64,000 bases of DNA from Dipteronia dyeriana (Eukaryota; Streptophyta; Magnoliopsida; Sapindales; Sapindaceae): positions 17,343,098 to 17,407,097 of the forward strand of contig CM065297.1 in the NCBI GenBank assembly GCA_032871835.1. The letters are read 5' to 3'. Position numbers and translations under genes: made by a program. Shown here piece by piece: positions 23,385-35,200 of the stretch; within the stretch, counting starts at the first letter, position 1; each line of letters starts with the position of its first letter. Below the pieces are notes generated by a model, which did no database searches, had not been told where the DNA came from, and worked only from the letters and a program-made list of their open reading frames with translations.

Positions 23385-26300
23385 TGTTGGAACCTGGTTC
23401 ACTAGTAACGCAGTAAAAATAGGTTTCAAAATTTTTATACAGATCATAATTGATATGAGACCAGTGAACTTGGGATCGTAATTATTTTTGAAACTAATAC
23501 ATACAATATATAAAAACAGGAAATTAAAATCGATATTAAGAAGTAGATAGTACAACCTTACCAACGTTAGGAAGTCAACCTTGGTATTGATCTTTGTGGA
23601 AACCCTTCTTAGGGAGGACAAAAGCAAAGCTGTCACGAGACCCCACTAGGATCTCATGATGTTGAACTAATGATGGAGACTGCGGGATTTATATGTCATA
23701 TATCCCTCTCCCACTCACTATTTTAAAAATAAGGTTTTCTATTATCCGTTAATGCACCTAGACTTTATAGGATCAAACAGCTAACTTTAATCAAGTTATC
23801 TAGCGCATTAACTAATTTATTATTATAATCAAATTCTAATTAACTAATAAATTATTAATAATTTTTAACAATTAAAAAAATAATATATTAGTGAATAATC
23901 TAAGACTTTGTAAACTATTTACTAAGGTCAGGTTATTGTGATAGTGTTTACCAAGTTTTAACTATTAAAATTCTAACACTTTATTCTGTTAATTTATTAT
24001 TAGGATATTATTCATATTAAACCTAAGTACAATAAATGACCCTATTAATCTAACTTATTAAACTCTTTAATAACTAGATTAATATTAATAAGGATTACCA
24101 AGTTTTTAAATATTAAAAAACTAATCTCATTTTCATAGCCAATTATATATATACCTATTTTAATCATATTAAAAAAAATACATAAAATATCAAGCTATGA
24201 TGCATGTATGACATATCAAATATATTTGTGTAGGCACATCTAATCTAAATGACATATGTATGCATGACAATACTTTTATCATCACATAATAAACCTAAAA
24301 AAAGTTAGAATCTAAAATTATAAAAGTACCCCCAAGACATTCCTTGGTCTTCTTGCAAATTTTGAGTCTTCCAGTCTCGTCAGGTCACTTCGATTCATCT
24401 CATGAATCTGAAACAGAAAATCTGTACGGAACCAACTAAGCAACACTTGCCAACGGAACCGTGCAAGACGATGTGAACAGTACCCCATGAACAGTGTCCG
24501 TGAATAGTACCCGGTCGCGCGTGTTTTTTCAGGTCTTCGTTTACAGGTTACAATCATTTGAATTTACAATACAATAACAGTAAAAATAATAATAAAAATT
24601 ATACAACCTATAAACCCACAATCTCCAGTACCATAACAAATTACGATCAATCGTATTTAAATTACACAATTTAATTATAAACATTCATACAATCATATAG
24701 ATGGTGCCTACATATTCATACATACAGGAGCATCAAAAACAATTTCATGTTCCAAAAAATTACCTCTGATACCAATTGTTGAAACCTTGTTCACTAGTAA
24801 CGCAACGAAAATAGGTTTTAAAGTTTTTATATAGATTATAATTGATCTGGTATTGTAATTATTTTCGAAACTAATACATACAATATGTAAACATAGGACA
24901 TTGAAAACAGTATTAACGTTTGGAGACTCCTTCACTTCTTGCAATACTCGTATAAATCACACGATCTTCCTCAATAAATCCCAAGACTAGCAACTGTATA
25001 TGGGCGCGTCACGGACTCAGTAACTTAGAAGGATGTTGAAGAGAAAAGAAGAAGAAACTCTTTCTTTGATATCAGTGTACAACACTTACACACAAAATCT
25101 TTTCCCTTCTTTTGGTGTTATCTCACACACTTACATACTAACACACATTTGCACAAAAAAAAGACACTTACATGCATCAATGCGTACCGATTCACGCACA
25201 CACTTATTGCACAATATTACAAAATGAGAGAAAAGCTGATGTGGTTTTTGTATCATGTACCAAAACCAAGAGACTTTTCTCTCTTTTTAATCACTTAGTT
25301 GATCGGTTTTCAAAAACCAATATATATATATTATTTAACTTTTAAAAAACTAATGATATTTTTTATTTTAAAAAACTTTCAAATATTTTATTTAATAATA
25401 TAAAATAATCATATTATCTCATTCTATTTAAACTCAAATATCAACTAACACCCTCTATTTAGTGATTAATAACATAATTAAATAATCTCATTATTTAATT
25501 TATTTAATCATCTTTATGTATTAATTAAATAATCTCATTATTCAATTAATTTTCATATAAATACGTGTCACTTTCGTAACACAATTAATTGGACAATCCA
25601 ATTAATTAACCGTGACCCTTGTTACCTAAATCGATCGGGCTAGTTTGGGGACCTGATGGACCCACAGTATTTTGAGCTCCAATAATCCTCAGAATCACTA
25701 ATAAAACTCTTTAATTAATATTTCTTGATTATTAACTCCGATGTTATTCCACTAAAAACCCGAAACTGCACTCTCTCAACTGCAGACGCTTTTACACAGA
25801 CCGATACAACTCGGTGTCCATCGATATAGCTATAACACATGGTGTGATCCTCCACAGTAGTTCTTAATTAAAGTTGGGTCATAATGTTCGTTATACTAAT
25901 TACATATATCATTTAAGTACAGTTGATTCTCTAATGGACAATAAATCCTATTTCCTTACGGAATCAGGAGAGCGTTTATATTATCCAAACCCCGAATCAA
26001 TCCTTAAAAGAACTGCTATCTACTTCTCACAAGAATGAGTGGATTCAACTATTGTGTACAAACTTTCCCAGCTACAAGCCAAACATCAATCCCAACATAC
26101 GAAGCATAATGATCAGGAACTGCATTCGACCTCACCCACGGTATATCAAAGACCACAATCTAACATGAAGGAGTCGATAAGACACTCAGGATTAAGATCA
26201 CCCACATATAAAGCCATCATTAGTTGATATATATATATGAATCTCATCAGTCAACGGATCTTGAAGAGAGGTTCGTATAGATTATGATCTAGTCCTATAT

Positions 26301-26636
26301 GATCATATCATACAAAGTACCTTCATTCCCATATCTCATATGAATGATTCATGATAGAATCACCGTACATTACGGAATGGACCACAACTATAGATTAACC
26401 ACAAATAAATTACCCAGCATTATTTGATATCTATGGACTCTTTAGATTGCACGCCTTTTACTGTATCCATCCGTATATGACACTTATATATACAGTTCAA
26501 GATTACATCTGGCAATCTAGTATGTTAATATGCACAAGTTATAAAATAAACAACACAACAATAATGAATTGACTTTTTCTTTTATTTATTTCATAAATCC
26601 ATTTACCAATTACAACTTTAGGGCATAAACCCCAAC
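23385..26636 (-). mobile_element. non-autonomous or deleted LTR retrotransposon, TSD AGTGG
   Basis: The unit starts TGTTGGAACC and ends CCCCAACA, flanked by AGTGG at 23380-23384 and 26637-26641. A second TGTTGAAACCTTGTTCACTA at 24778 marks the inner border of the right LTR (24778-26636). Just left of it, the minus strand reads TGGTATCAGAGGTAA (24762-24776), a tRNA-Met-type primer site, so the element runs right to left. The left LTR shares only its first ~165 bp with the right LTR, then diverges. No gag or pol coding is seen. Either the left LTR suffered a deletion or this is a large retrotransposon derivative without genes. Confidence 0.75.
24778..26636 (-). repeat. 5' LTR (right) of the TSD-AGTGG element
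   Basis: About 1.86 kb, bounded by TGTTGAAACC and CCCCAACA. It includes ATA-rich blocks and the phrase ATAACACATGGTGTGATC near 25830. It abuts the primer site on its inner side and the AGTGG duplication on its outer side. Confidence 0.65.
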
Positions 26637-27792
26637 AAGTGGAGCCACTTCAAAGTAGGCAGCATTCTCAGTCTACTTCAAAACTTTTTCAACAACTCTA
26701 TTTATGTAAGCCATCTCATAATTCGTTTTGATCCTCATCTCTTATTCTTATTCTTTATGATATTGAGTTTTTATGCAGATGGTCTCTAAATTGGCGAATG
26801 GCTATCGAACAAGCCATACTTGGGTGGACAAGATTTGGCGCTTGGAGGCGTAACTTAAGAAGAGTGAAGAGGCTAATGTTCGGATGGAACGGGTCTTCCG
26901 AGAGAAGCTTGAGACAAACCAGGAATTCATGGACAGGTGCCTCACGGCTCAACTCGAGGCCAAACAAAGAGCTTCCCTTATAGAAGATAAGACTAAGTCC
27001 CTCAAGGATCTTTTGTCTGTGACCCACTAGTCCATGCTTCAAGTCGAGGAGGCCAAATCGACTTATGAGCGAATGGCTAAAGACTTGAATCACCAGGCCA
27101 TCACTATGGAGGTGCTGTCAAAGGAGGCCAGGCTGGAGTTAGAGATTTAGAGAGTTTCTCGGTTCAAGATTTCTCTAGCTTATGATGCCCTCATTCTAGG
27201 GGAGTTCCAGTGAGGAATAGTCTAAGTTTGGGAGTTCTTTAAAGTTATGAATAGGGCGACTAAAAGGGCAAGAGATAACTGAAGTCTGTTGATCAAAAGA
27301 CATATGGAAAGATCCTTGGAGGCCTTTCGAGCGCAGGTAAGGTAATGACGTGCGTATTGCCGTAGTATAAACATGGAACCACATTCTGTGCATCTTGAGG
27401 TCCCTTCAGAAAGAACTTTATCCACCTTTCACACGATTCAGAAGAGTGGGATAAATGGCGAAAAGCCTGACGTTGGTCTGGTGGCAGGTAGAGATTACAA
27501 CGCTTGGATGAGGGATGAGGTTGATGAGATAATATGGCCTTCATATGCAAGCTTGCTGAGCAAATACGATATGGTACCTAAAAAGGGTGGCAACTGTGGG
27601 AGTCGATCTCAAGCACCCACTGATCAGGACACGAGGCTTCCCACTTAGCTTTCTGCATTACTTTGCCTACTCATATGTACTCAGCCTTTGTAGGCATTTT
27701 GTTTCTTTTAAATATTTCAATGAAACAACAAAAAGATCTTTTATCAAGTCTACTCATATTATCGCTCTTACATGTATGTTTTCTCTTATTAA

Positions 27793-29095
27793 GGCTATGT
27801 TTGGGATTGATTTACTTTTGAAATAATCCGTCTTTAGCTTAACTTAATAAATAATCAACTTCTTATATAAGTTGATAGGTGTTTGGTAAGTTGATTTTGA
27901 TAATAATCAACATAAGAAAAAAGCAATAAAAAAATGTTTGATAATTTTAATTGATTATGGTAAATGACTAAAATGTACATAATTGTTAAAATGTAATATA
28001 CTATTTAAATAATTTTGTACTACTTTTTTTTTGTTTAAATTGAAAATACAAATATAAAGCATAGAAATATAATATATTATTCAAACAGTTTTTTAATACT
28101 TATTTATTTTTATTTTTCAAAATTGAAAATATAAATATAAAAGAAATATATATATATAATTTTAAAAATATATTATACCGAGTCAACTCGTTTATCTCAT
28201 ACAAAATTACCGAGTCAACTCGTTCTTCCAATTCTAAGTTACTGAGTCAACTCGGCCGAATCAACTCAATAACTCAATCTTCTTTAACAAAACTCTACAA
28301 CTCTACTTCCAATCCACCACCGTCTCTCGCTCGCCGCCGGCATCAAGAGAATATCATTCTTCATCCATCGTCCCCGAGAGCATCGCCATCATTCATCCTT
28401 CATCGAACCGAAAGTATCTAGAGATTTCGTGAAGATTTCGTCCCAGATTCATCGCGAAAATGGAAGAGGTGAATGATGGCGTCAGAATCGTGACATCTCT
28501 GGTGTGACAAAATCAAGTCGGAACTGCGACGGAATCAAGATGACATCATGACGAAAACATGAAGAAATAGACATCGCCGGCAAGATTCACGATTTCAATC
28601 GTGAAGCAGTTTGCATCCTCCACTGTCGGAGGGGGATCTACTTCCTTCGAAGACCCCGATGTCGCCGACTATCCTCCGGCCTCCGTCGTTTCAAAAACTT
28701 CGATGTCGTCGACTGTCCTTCGGCCTCCGTCGTTGGTGGTGGGCACCACAAGTGAATAATGGCCACTTTTTCTTAAGAACAAAAAATATTTTTTAATTTG
28801 TTAATTTTTCGGTTTTTAAAAATGTTATTAATTAAAAAAATATCACTTTTAAATAGAGGGTATTATTGTCTTTATATTAAAATAATAGGGATATTATAGA
28901 CATTTTAATGATAAGAAGCCAACTTCTTCGATAATCAGCTTTGAAAGCAACCCCCACCCAATTTCTCAAAAGCTACTTATCAAAGAAGCAAATTGTAAAA
29001 TAAGTTATTTTTGAGAAGTTTACCAAACACCAATTTACTCAAAACTTGATAAATAAGTGATTATTTCTCAAGTAGAAGCAATCCCAAACATAGCC
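27793..29095. mobile_element. Tourist-like (PIF/Harbinger) element, TSD TAA
   Basis: Terminal inverted repeats GGCTATGTTTGGGATTG (27793) and CAATCCCAAACATAGCC (ending 29095) are perfect over about 17 bp and continue with weaker similarity (AATAATC, AAGTTGATTTTGA). The flanks are TAA on both sides (27790-27792, 29096-29098), the 3-bp target preference of PIF/Harbinger elements. It has no transposase. The interior (28190-28760) is GC-richer than its surroundings and contains three copies of GAGTCAACTCG, then gene-like sequence with no intact frame. Confidence 0.82.
28190..28760 (+). other. GC-richer gene-like segment inside the Tourist-like element
   Basis: Composition shifts sharply from AT-rich to CG-containing sequence (CGTCTCTCGCTCGCCGCCGG, CGACGGAATCAAGATGA). 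A near-duplicate phrase, CTCCGGCCTCCGTCGTT and TTCGGCCTCCGTCGTT, occurs at about 28672 and 28717. Short frames such as 28611-28796 have no known domain. It could be captured host exon sequence or simply element-specific filler. Confidence 0.4.
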
Positions 29096-29689
29096 TAAGT
29101 CTGTTCTACTTTTAATCGTATCGTGCTTATATGTATGCCTTTTCCAACCTCTCTTTAAAGGTTTTCTTCTTGGACATAGACAAGGTTGCATTAGCATTAT
29201 TGTCTTTTTTGCTCTTTTAACCCAAGTGTTACATCAAAGCTCGCCCCGATAAGTATCACCCAGGTCCCTGCACAAGTCACCTGAGACGTCTCTTGGTTTT
29301 GTCCGCTACAAGGTTTTACCGAATCTTTAGGGCAATGTATACCGACGAACATAGCTGCACATATCACCGGGTTTTCCCCGACGGTGCTCCCGGACAATTT
29401 TCCTGGTGATCCGGTGCCTCAAGTTTACCAGATTACTGATAATCGACCGCCATCAGCTCAGCAGGTGCATTGGGGATGTGACCAACATCTTAGCCACTCG
29501 GACACTTATCCCCACCTTTGCGGTTCTGTGATGCCTGAGTTTATTCTCTAGAGATGACATATTCTGTTTGTTCGAAGGTTTTGATTTATTCATAGTTTTT
29601 ATTGCTTGAAACACCCACAACTAAAATATTTTGGAGGTGCAATTGTTCTGTAATGGATTTTATTAATTTCTACAAAACAAATTGATAAA

Positions 29690-30002
29690 AATGCTAAAAA
29701 AAACACTAAGAAAATGTATAGTGACAAAATCTTCAAATAGTTAATTGTCACTAAAAATATGTATCGTGATAAAATCTTCAAACAGTTAATTGTCACTATA
29801 TATAAATTTAGTGACACAATTTTTATTTTGTTACCAATTAATGTCAAGTGATAATATGTCACTAAAAGTTATTATTTGTAATAATTGCAAAAAAATTGTC
29901 ACAAACACTTTTAGTGACGGTGGCAAAAATGACAAATTGTGACAATTTCTTTACTTTTAATGACAAATAATTTTTAGTATTATGTCATTTTTTTTATAGT
30001 TA
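29690..30002. mobile_element. short element with GTGACAAAA/TTTTAGTGAC repeats (CACTA-MITE-like)
   Basis: Many copies of TTAGTGAC, TAATTGTCAC and GTGACAA occur in both orientations over 300 bp. The right end complement begins ACTATAAAAAAAATGAC, close to the CACTATAAAAAAA ends of CACTA elements, and CACTAAGAAAATG lies at about 29710. A 3-bp target duplication could not be confirmed. Confidence 0.4.
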
Positions 30003-30429
30003 TGACCAACACTTGTCTCTATTTACTACCACCATTTTCCTCCTCAGAGGAGGAGTTGCGGTATTCTTTATTTTGGATTTACGGTGTGTTTACTAATTTA
30101 AATTGGTTTTTTTTACTAATTGAACATTTTGAAGTTACAGTTTTCTTTAATAAAACTGTTAATGAGATCGATCAAGTTTTTTGTTGAAAAAGAACTTAAG
30201 CAATTTACTAAATATAGCTTATCAACTTTTGTGAGCAAGTCATGTTAGATTTTTATACGTATCTTTGAGGAGGTACATGCGTCTCCTCTATATTGATATT
30301 GATTTGCTTAAAACGTTTGGGAATCTTGGATCTATAGTAATCATAGTTCAATACTTCAATGAACATGAAGAAATTAGATTAAATTGTGTCATAAAACGAA
30401 TCCTCATTTTCCAATATTGAAAAGATTTT
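30003..30429. other. spacer, no gene recognised
   Basis: AT-rich. A 61-codon frame at 30002-30187 is hydrophobic and without motif; I do not call it. Confidence 0.4.
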
Positions 30430-30720
30430 TTTTTAGGGACCAATTACCATTAGGTCCTGATTTTTTTTTTTAAAATCTAAGTTGTTTGACTTTTACAGAA
30501 GTGACCAAATCGATCCTTACATTTTTCTCAAGTGTCAAATTAGTCCATCTAACTAAGTTTCGTCAAATATGGACAGAATTTGATTATGTAAACAATATTT
30601 CAGTTTACTTTTTGAAAACTAGATCTATAATGAATTTTTAAGAAATCATTATAAAAAAAGTCTCTCCTCTAAACTTTTGGAGTGAGAGTGTAGTTTTTCT
30701 CTCTTTGGTGCTTCGTTGGA

Positions 30721-32226
30721 ATGGGGCCCGATGAGATTGCTAAGTTGTGTGCGACCATGTCACTATTGGAGAAGGAAGGTCCGGTGCGGTGTCTTCGTGA
30801 TGAGCTTACTATACCGGCAGAGCATAGGCTTAGCTTGAGTTTGGTAGGGAAGGTGATATGTAATAAGGAGGTAAACAAGGCTGCTTTTGTAGGGGTTATC
30901 AAGAAGATTTGGAGGGTGAAGGGGGGGGGGGGGTGTAGAGATTGAATGTGTGTCGAATAATATTTTCACATTCCATTTTAGAAGTGTTGATGATCGTGCT
31001 CAGGTCTTAGCAGGGGGGCTGTGGACGTTTGATGGTGCACTAATTGTGTTGGAGGAGCCAACGGGGAAAAGGGATATTTCAACCATGAATTTCACAAAAT
31101 CAGAATTTTGGGTTCAGATTCATTGTGTGCCGTTGTTGTGTATGACTAAAGAAATAGGGCGTTTCTTAGGGAGTATGGTAAGGGATGTAAAAGATGTGGA
31201 TGTAGGTTTGTCAGGGAATGTTTTGGGAAGTATATAAGAGCGCGGGTGCTCTTTGATATCACTAAGCCACTTCGCTGGTGTTTAAGAGCGGATGTCTTAG
31301 ATGATGGTGAGGAAACTGTGATGTTGTTAAGATATGAAAGGTTGCCGAATCATTGTTTTCGGTGCGGTTGGATAGGTCATTCCACGAGGGAATGTGTGGA
31401 GGTGCATGTTACTGCTACAGACAGCGGCCATGAGGAGCTATTATTTGGGGCTTGGCTACGAGCCACATCGTCTGAAAAAAAGTGGAGAAGGAAGAGTGGT
31501 TTCAGGCAGCCATTGCATGGCGAGACATGGAGGCAAAAGGTGGTTCCGGTCGGTAGGGATGCTGAAACGTTGGAAACGGAAGTAACAGACGTTTCAAAAC
31601 TAGTATTTAAGGACAATTATGATTGTGCAATTGATGGGGGTAATAATGGGAATAATTATGTGATGGTTGATAACATTAATGGTTCCACTATTGAGGTTCC
31701 TAATGAGGACCATTTTCTTGTTAACGGCCGCTGTGAGGTGCTTGATGATAGTAAACATGGGTTAAATGGGCCTATGCCTTCTGATGGGCCTAAAAAGGTT
31801 GAAAAGGGTATATTAAAAACTGATGTTGTGGTTGGGTCTACCCAATTGACTGAGCAGACTACGGAGACTTTGTTATTTAATGTTGGTGTGTTGGGGGAAG
31901 CAATTAATAAAGGGGATGGGTTTGTTGGTGACAACCCTCCTTGTTCTGACCTTGAGTTAACATCAAGGGATTCTACTGTTTTAAATCGTCCCTTGAGGGG
32001 TGCTGGTGGAGGATGGTGGAAGCGCAGGGCTCGTGATGCAACGCGGATTATTGGGGATCCTGATAGATCAGGAAAGCTTGATGGTGGTCTGGTTCGAAAA
32101 CGGAGTGTTGATAGTAAAGAGTGTCATGTAGCTGATAGAAAGAAGGGAAAATCAGTTATTGGGTGCCCGATCAACGACGCTCAGATATCGGTGGCCAGGT
32201 CTTCACCGGCCGACCGGACGGAATGA
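30721..32226 (+). pseudogene. LINE ORF1 (DUF4283-like with zinc knuckle), frameshifted
   Basis: The start at 30721 reads MGPDEIAKLCATMSLLEKEG. A DUF4283-like domain (about 30780-31200) includes FTFHFRSVDDRAQVLAGGLW and FWVQIHCVPLLC. A CCHC zinc knuckle, CFRCGWIGHSTREC, is at about 31354-31395. The rest is low complexity with a basic patch. ORF1 proteins of plant LINEs bind the element RNA. The frame is broken in the 13-base G run at 30921-30933, where slippage length decides the reading frame, and again at about 31235. Confidence 0.85.
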
Positions 32227-32228
32227 GG

Positions 32229-35200
32229 ATTATGGCATGGAATGTTAGAGGGTTGGAAAGCTCTCGGGCACAACGGATCCTGTAGAAATTGAAGCAGGAT
32301 TCCAAACCGGATGTGATGTTTCTTATGGAGACTAAGTGTGGTGTTAGTCAGGTGGAGTTCTTAAGAGTTAAATTGGGTTTTGTGGGGAAATTGGTGGTGA
32401 ATTCGATTGGTAGAAGTGGTGGATTATGCATGTTTTGGTATGAGGCTGTCCAACTAGATTTGTTGTCCTTCTTGAGATACCACATTGATGCTTTGGTTTT
32501 GTCAAGCAAGTAGGTTTCTTGGAGATAGACGGGATTTTATAGAAATCCGGAGATTGAGCATCGTGGACACGGGTGGACCTTACTCCGCCGGCTTCGAGAC
32601 ATGCCTATATTGCCATGGCTTTAAGTCGGTGATCTCAATATAATACTGTGAGAGGATAAGAAAAGTGGGAGCTTGCCTAGGCCCTAACATCAAATGGATG
32701 ACTTTTGGGAGACTCTTGATTGGTGTGGGCTAGGCAAGCTAGGGTTCAAGGGACCTCTTTTTACTTGGAGTAATAAGCGGGGTGGGAGGGATCTGGTGCA
32801 GGCGCGACTGGATCGTGGGGTATGCTGTTACGACTGGTATCAAATGTTCCAAAATTCATTTGTTCAACATGTAGATTTCAGGCGTTCTGACCATAGGCCG
32901 ATTTTGGTAGAGATTCTTGATTCCTTCGTGCGGATGGCTGTTGTCAAACGTAGAGCAATACAATGTTTCCACTTTGAGGAGTGTTGGGTAGGCCGTGAAG
33001 GGTGTGATAGGTTGGTTGAACGCTGCTGGAATCATTCATATGCCTCAATGGAGCTGTCACGAGTGGTGGAAGCAATTCAGAATTGCAAGGATCATTTAAT
33101 GAAATGGAATTGGAAGCATCATAATGGATTACGGAAGGATTTGGACAAGTGCCGTGAGGATCTTCATATGGTGTCAGAAAATATTCAAACGGGCTATTGG
33201 GCGGAAATTCATGTGCTTGAAAGAAGGCTTGACAAGTTGTTGGCTGAAGAGGAGAGTTACTGGAAGCAACATTCAAGGCTAGAGTGGCTGAAAGGTGGTG
33301 ATAGAAATATGAAATTCTATCACTGGAAAGCTTCGTCTCGAAGGGCTAGGAATGAGATTGTGGGGTTATACGATGGGGGGGGGAATTGGTTTGCAGAGGG
33401 CAGTGATGTGGAGAGGATTGTAGTTGAATATTTTTCTAAGCTTTTCATTGCAGAGGATTTTTCTGAATTGGATGTTGACCATGTTATTGATTGTGTACAG
33501 TCGCGTCTATCGCAACTTGCCAGTAGATTTTCAGATGCGCCTTTCACTTGTGAGGAAATCTGTAGGGCTGTGTTTGATATGTCTCCATCAAAGGCACCAA
33601 GTCCAGATGGATTGCCGGCCATGTTTTATCATAAATTTTGGAGTATTGTAAGGCCTAAGGTAGTAGCAGCATGCTTTGCATATCTTAATGATGGTGGATC
33701 TCTTCAAAATGTTAATGATACAATGATTTATTTAATTCAAAAAAAGGCTGATGTGCAGAGAGTTACAGATTTTCGACCAATCAGTCTCTGTAATGTTATT
33801 TATAAGATTGTGGCGAAAGCATTGGCTAATCGGTTTCGATGTGTTATTGGTGAAGTGGTATCGGATAGTCTGAGTGCTTTTGTTCTAGGGAGGTTGATTA
33901 CTGACAACGTGATTATTGGTCACGAGTGTATGTATACGGTGTGAACTCGGCGACGTAAAAGGGGTTCGGTTGCTTTGAAACTCGACATGTCGAAGGCTTA
34001 CGATAGGGTCGAGTGGGGCTTCCTGGAGAGGATTATACTGAAATTTGGGTTTTCTGAGTTATGGATGAGACGTGTTATGGGATGTGTAAATTTGGTATCC
34101 TATAGTTTCTTAATAAATGGCAATGTGTGTGGTTTCGTAAGGCCTTCAAGGGGGCTCCGCCAAGGGGATCCAATGTCTCCGTACCTTTATCTCCTTGTCA
34201 CTGAGGGTCTATATAATTTGTTACGTGTGGCAGTGGAGAAGGGTGTTTGTAGGAGCTTCAGATGTGATAGGTCTGGACCATTGATTTCATATCTTTTTTT
34301 CACAGATGATAGTCTACTTTTTACTGGTGCTTCTGCGAAAGACTGTCTGGTTATTCGAAATATTCTAGAGGTGTATTCAAGAGCACCGGGCAGCAAGTTA
34401 ATTTTGAAAAATCAAGTATGTGTGTTAGTAAGGGGGTCTCCAGCTTGGTGGGTGATAGGCTGTCTAGGCTGATAGGTGTTCAGCGTGTTCGTTACCTCGA
34501 TAGGTACCTCGACATACCAGATTTTGCTAGCAAGAACAAGAAGCAATTATATAAGGACATCAAAGAACGTGTGTGGAATCGAATCAGGGGATGGTAGGGC
34601 AAGCTTCTATCGATTGGGGGAAGGGAAGTTCTGATTAAGGCTGTGATTCAATCGATTCCCACCTATTCTATGAGTTTGTTCAGACTCCCAAAAAATTTGT
34701 TGAATGAATTACATGGCCTATGTAACCGTTTCTTGTGGGGCAGCAAAGTTAACAAGAAAACGATTCACTGGGCTGCTTGGGATAAGCTCTGTAGAGGGAA
34801 GGATATAGGGGGTATGGGTTTCAGGAATTGGATTAATTTTAATAGAGCCCTCCTTGCTAAACAGGTTTGGCGGTTGATTAAGAATCCGGGTTCTCTTACG
34901 GCAAGGGTCCTTAAGCACTTGTATTTCTATTCCTACTCTGTTCTGGAAGCAGAATATGGTAGGAAAGGTTTGTATTTATTGCAAAGCCTATGTTGGGGTA
35001 GAAGTTTGATTGATGCGGGTTCAAGATGGAGAATTGGATGTGGCATTGGGGTTTCAATTTATAATGACAAGTGGATTCTGCGTCCAAATTCATTTCAGGT
35101 TGTCTCTCCGATAGTTCGTGATGACATTGTCTTTGTCAGTTAGTTGAAGAAGGAATCTGGTGCTTGGAATGCCCCACTTATTAGACATTTGTTTCTTGAA

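Larger units (their letters stand above)
21317..27640 (+). pseudogene. gypsy-type accessory ORF (PF04195-like), copy 2, split by an LTR element
   Basis: The ATG at 21317 begins a decayed frame aligned with the accessory protein at 46911-49786. Landmarks are INPPFFVVDVFGY-like sequence (21420), LRQYMGRFDLDPD then GDRAMWNPLLGALAIYGAIL and CCGVTLPLQPFISRFLVEAR (21713-21900), TRAIVHHFKKKGKSYLFDEE (22290), a coiled-coil-like stretch (26790-27150), MEPHSVHLEVPSERTLSTFH (27373) and the C-terminus WPSYASLLSKYDMVPK (27535). An LTR element occupies 23385-26636. Stops and shifts are frequent. The family is known only as an extra ORF of gypsy-class elements. Confidence 0.75.
20000..29580 (-). mobile_element. 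old truncated Tat-type Ty3 retrotransposon (LTR plus accessory ORF only)
   Basis: The order LTR (20000-20797), polypurine-like CCCCTTTTATT, accessory ORF (21317-27640) and a downstream block (29220-29400) follows that of the young element at 45555-57445. Shared features include the LTR start TGTTGACG, a TTTACGT(A/G)GTAAAACTT phrase followed by GAGAAACATCCAC, the accessory protein, and a phrase resembling ATCAAGGCTCACC near 29232. Gag-pol and the second LTR are absent, so the right half is lost. It is interrupted by an LTR element (23385-26636) and a Tourist-like element (27793-29095). Orientation is assigned from the young relative. Confidence 0.65.
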
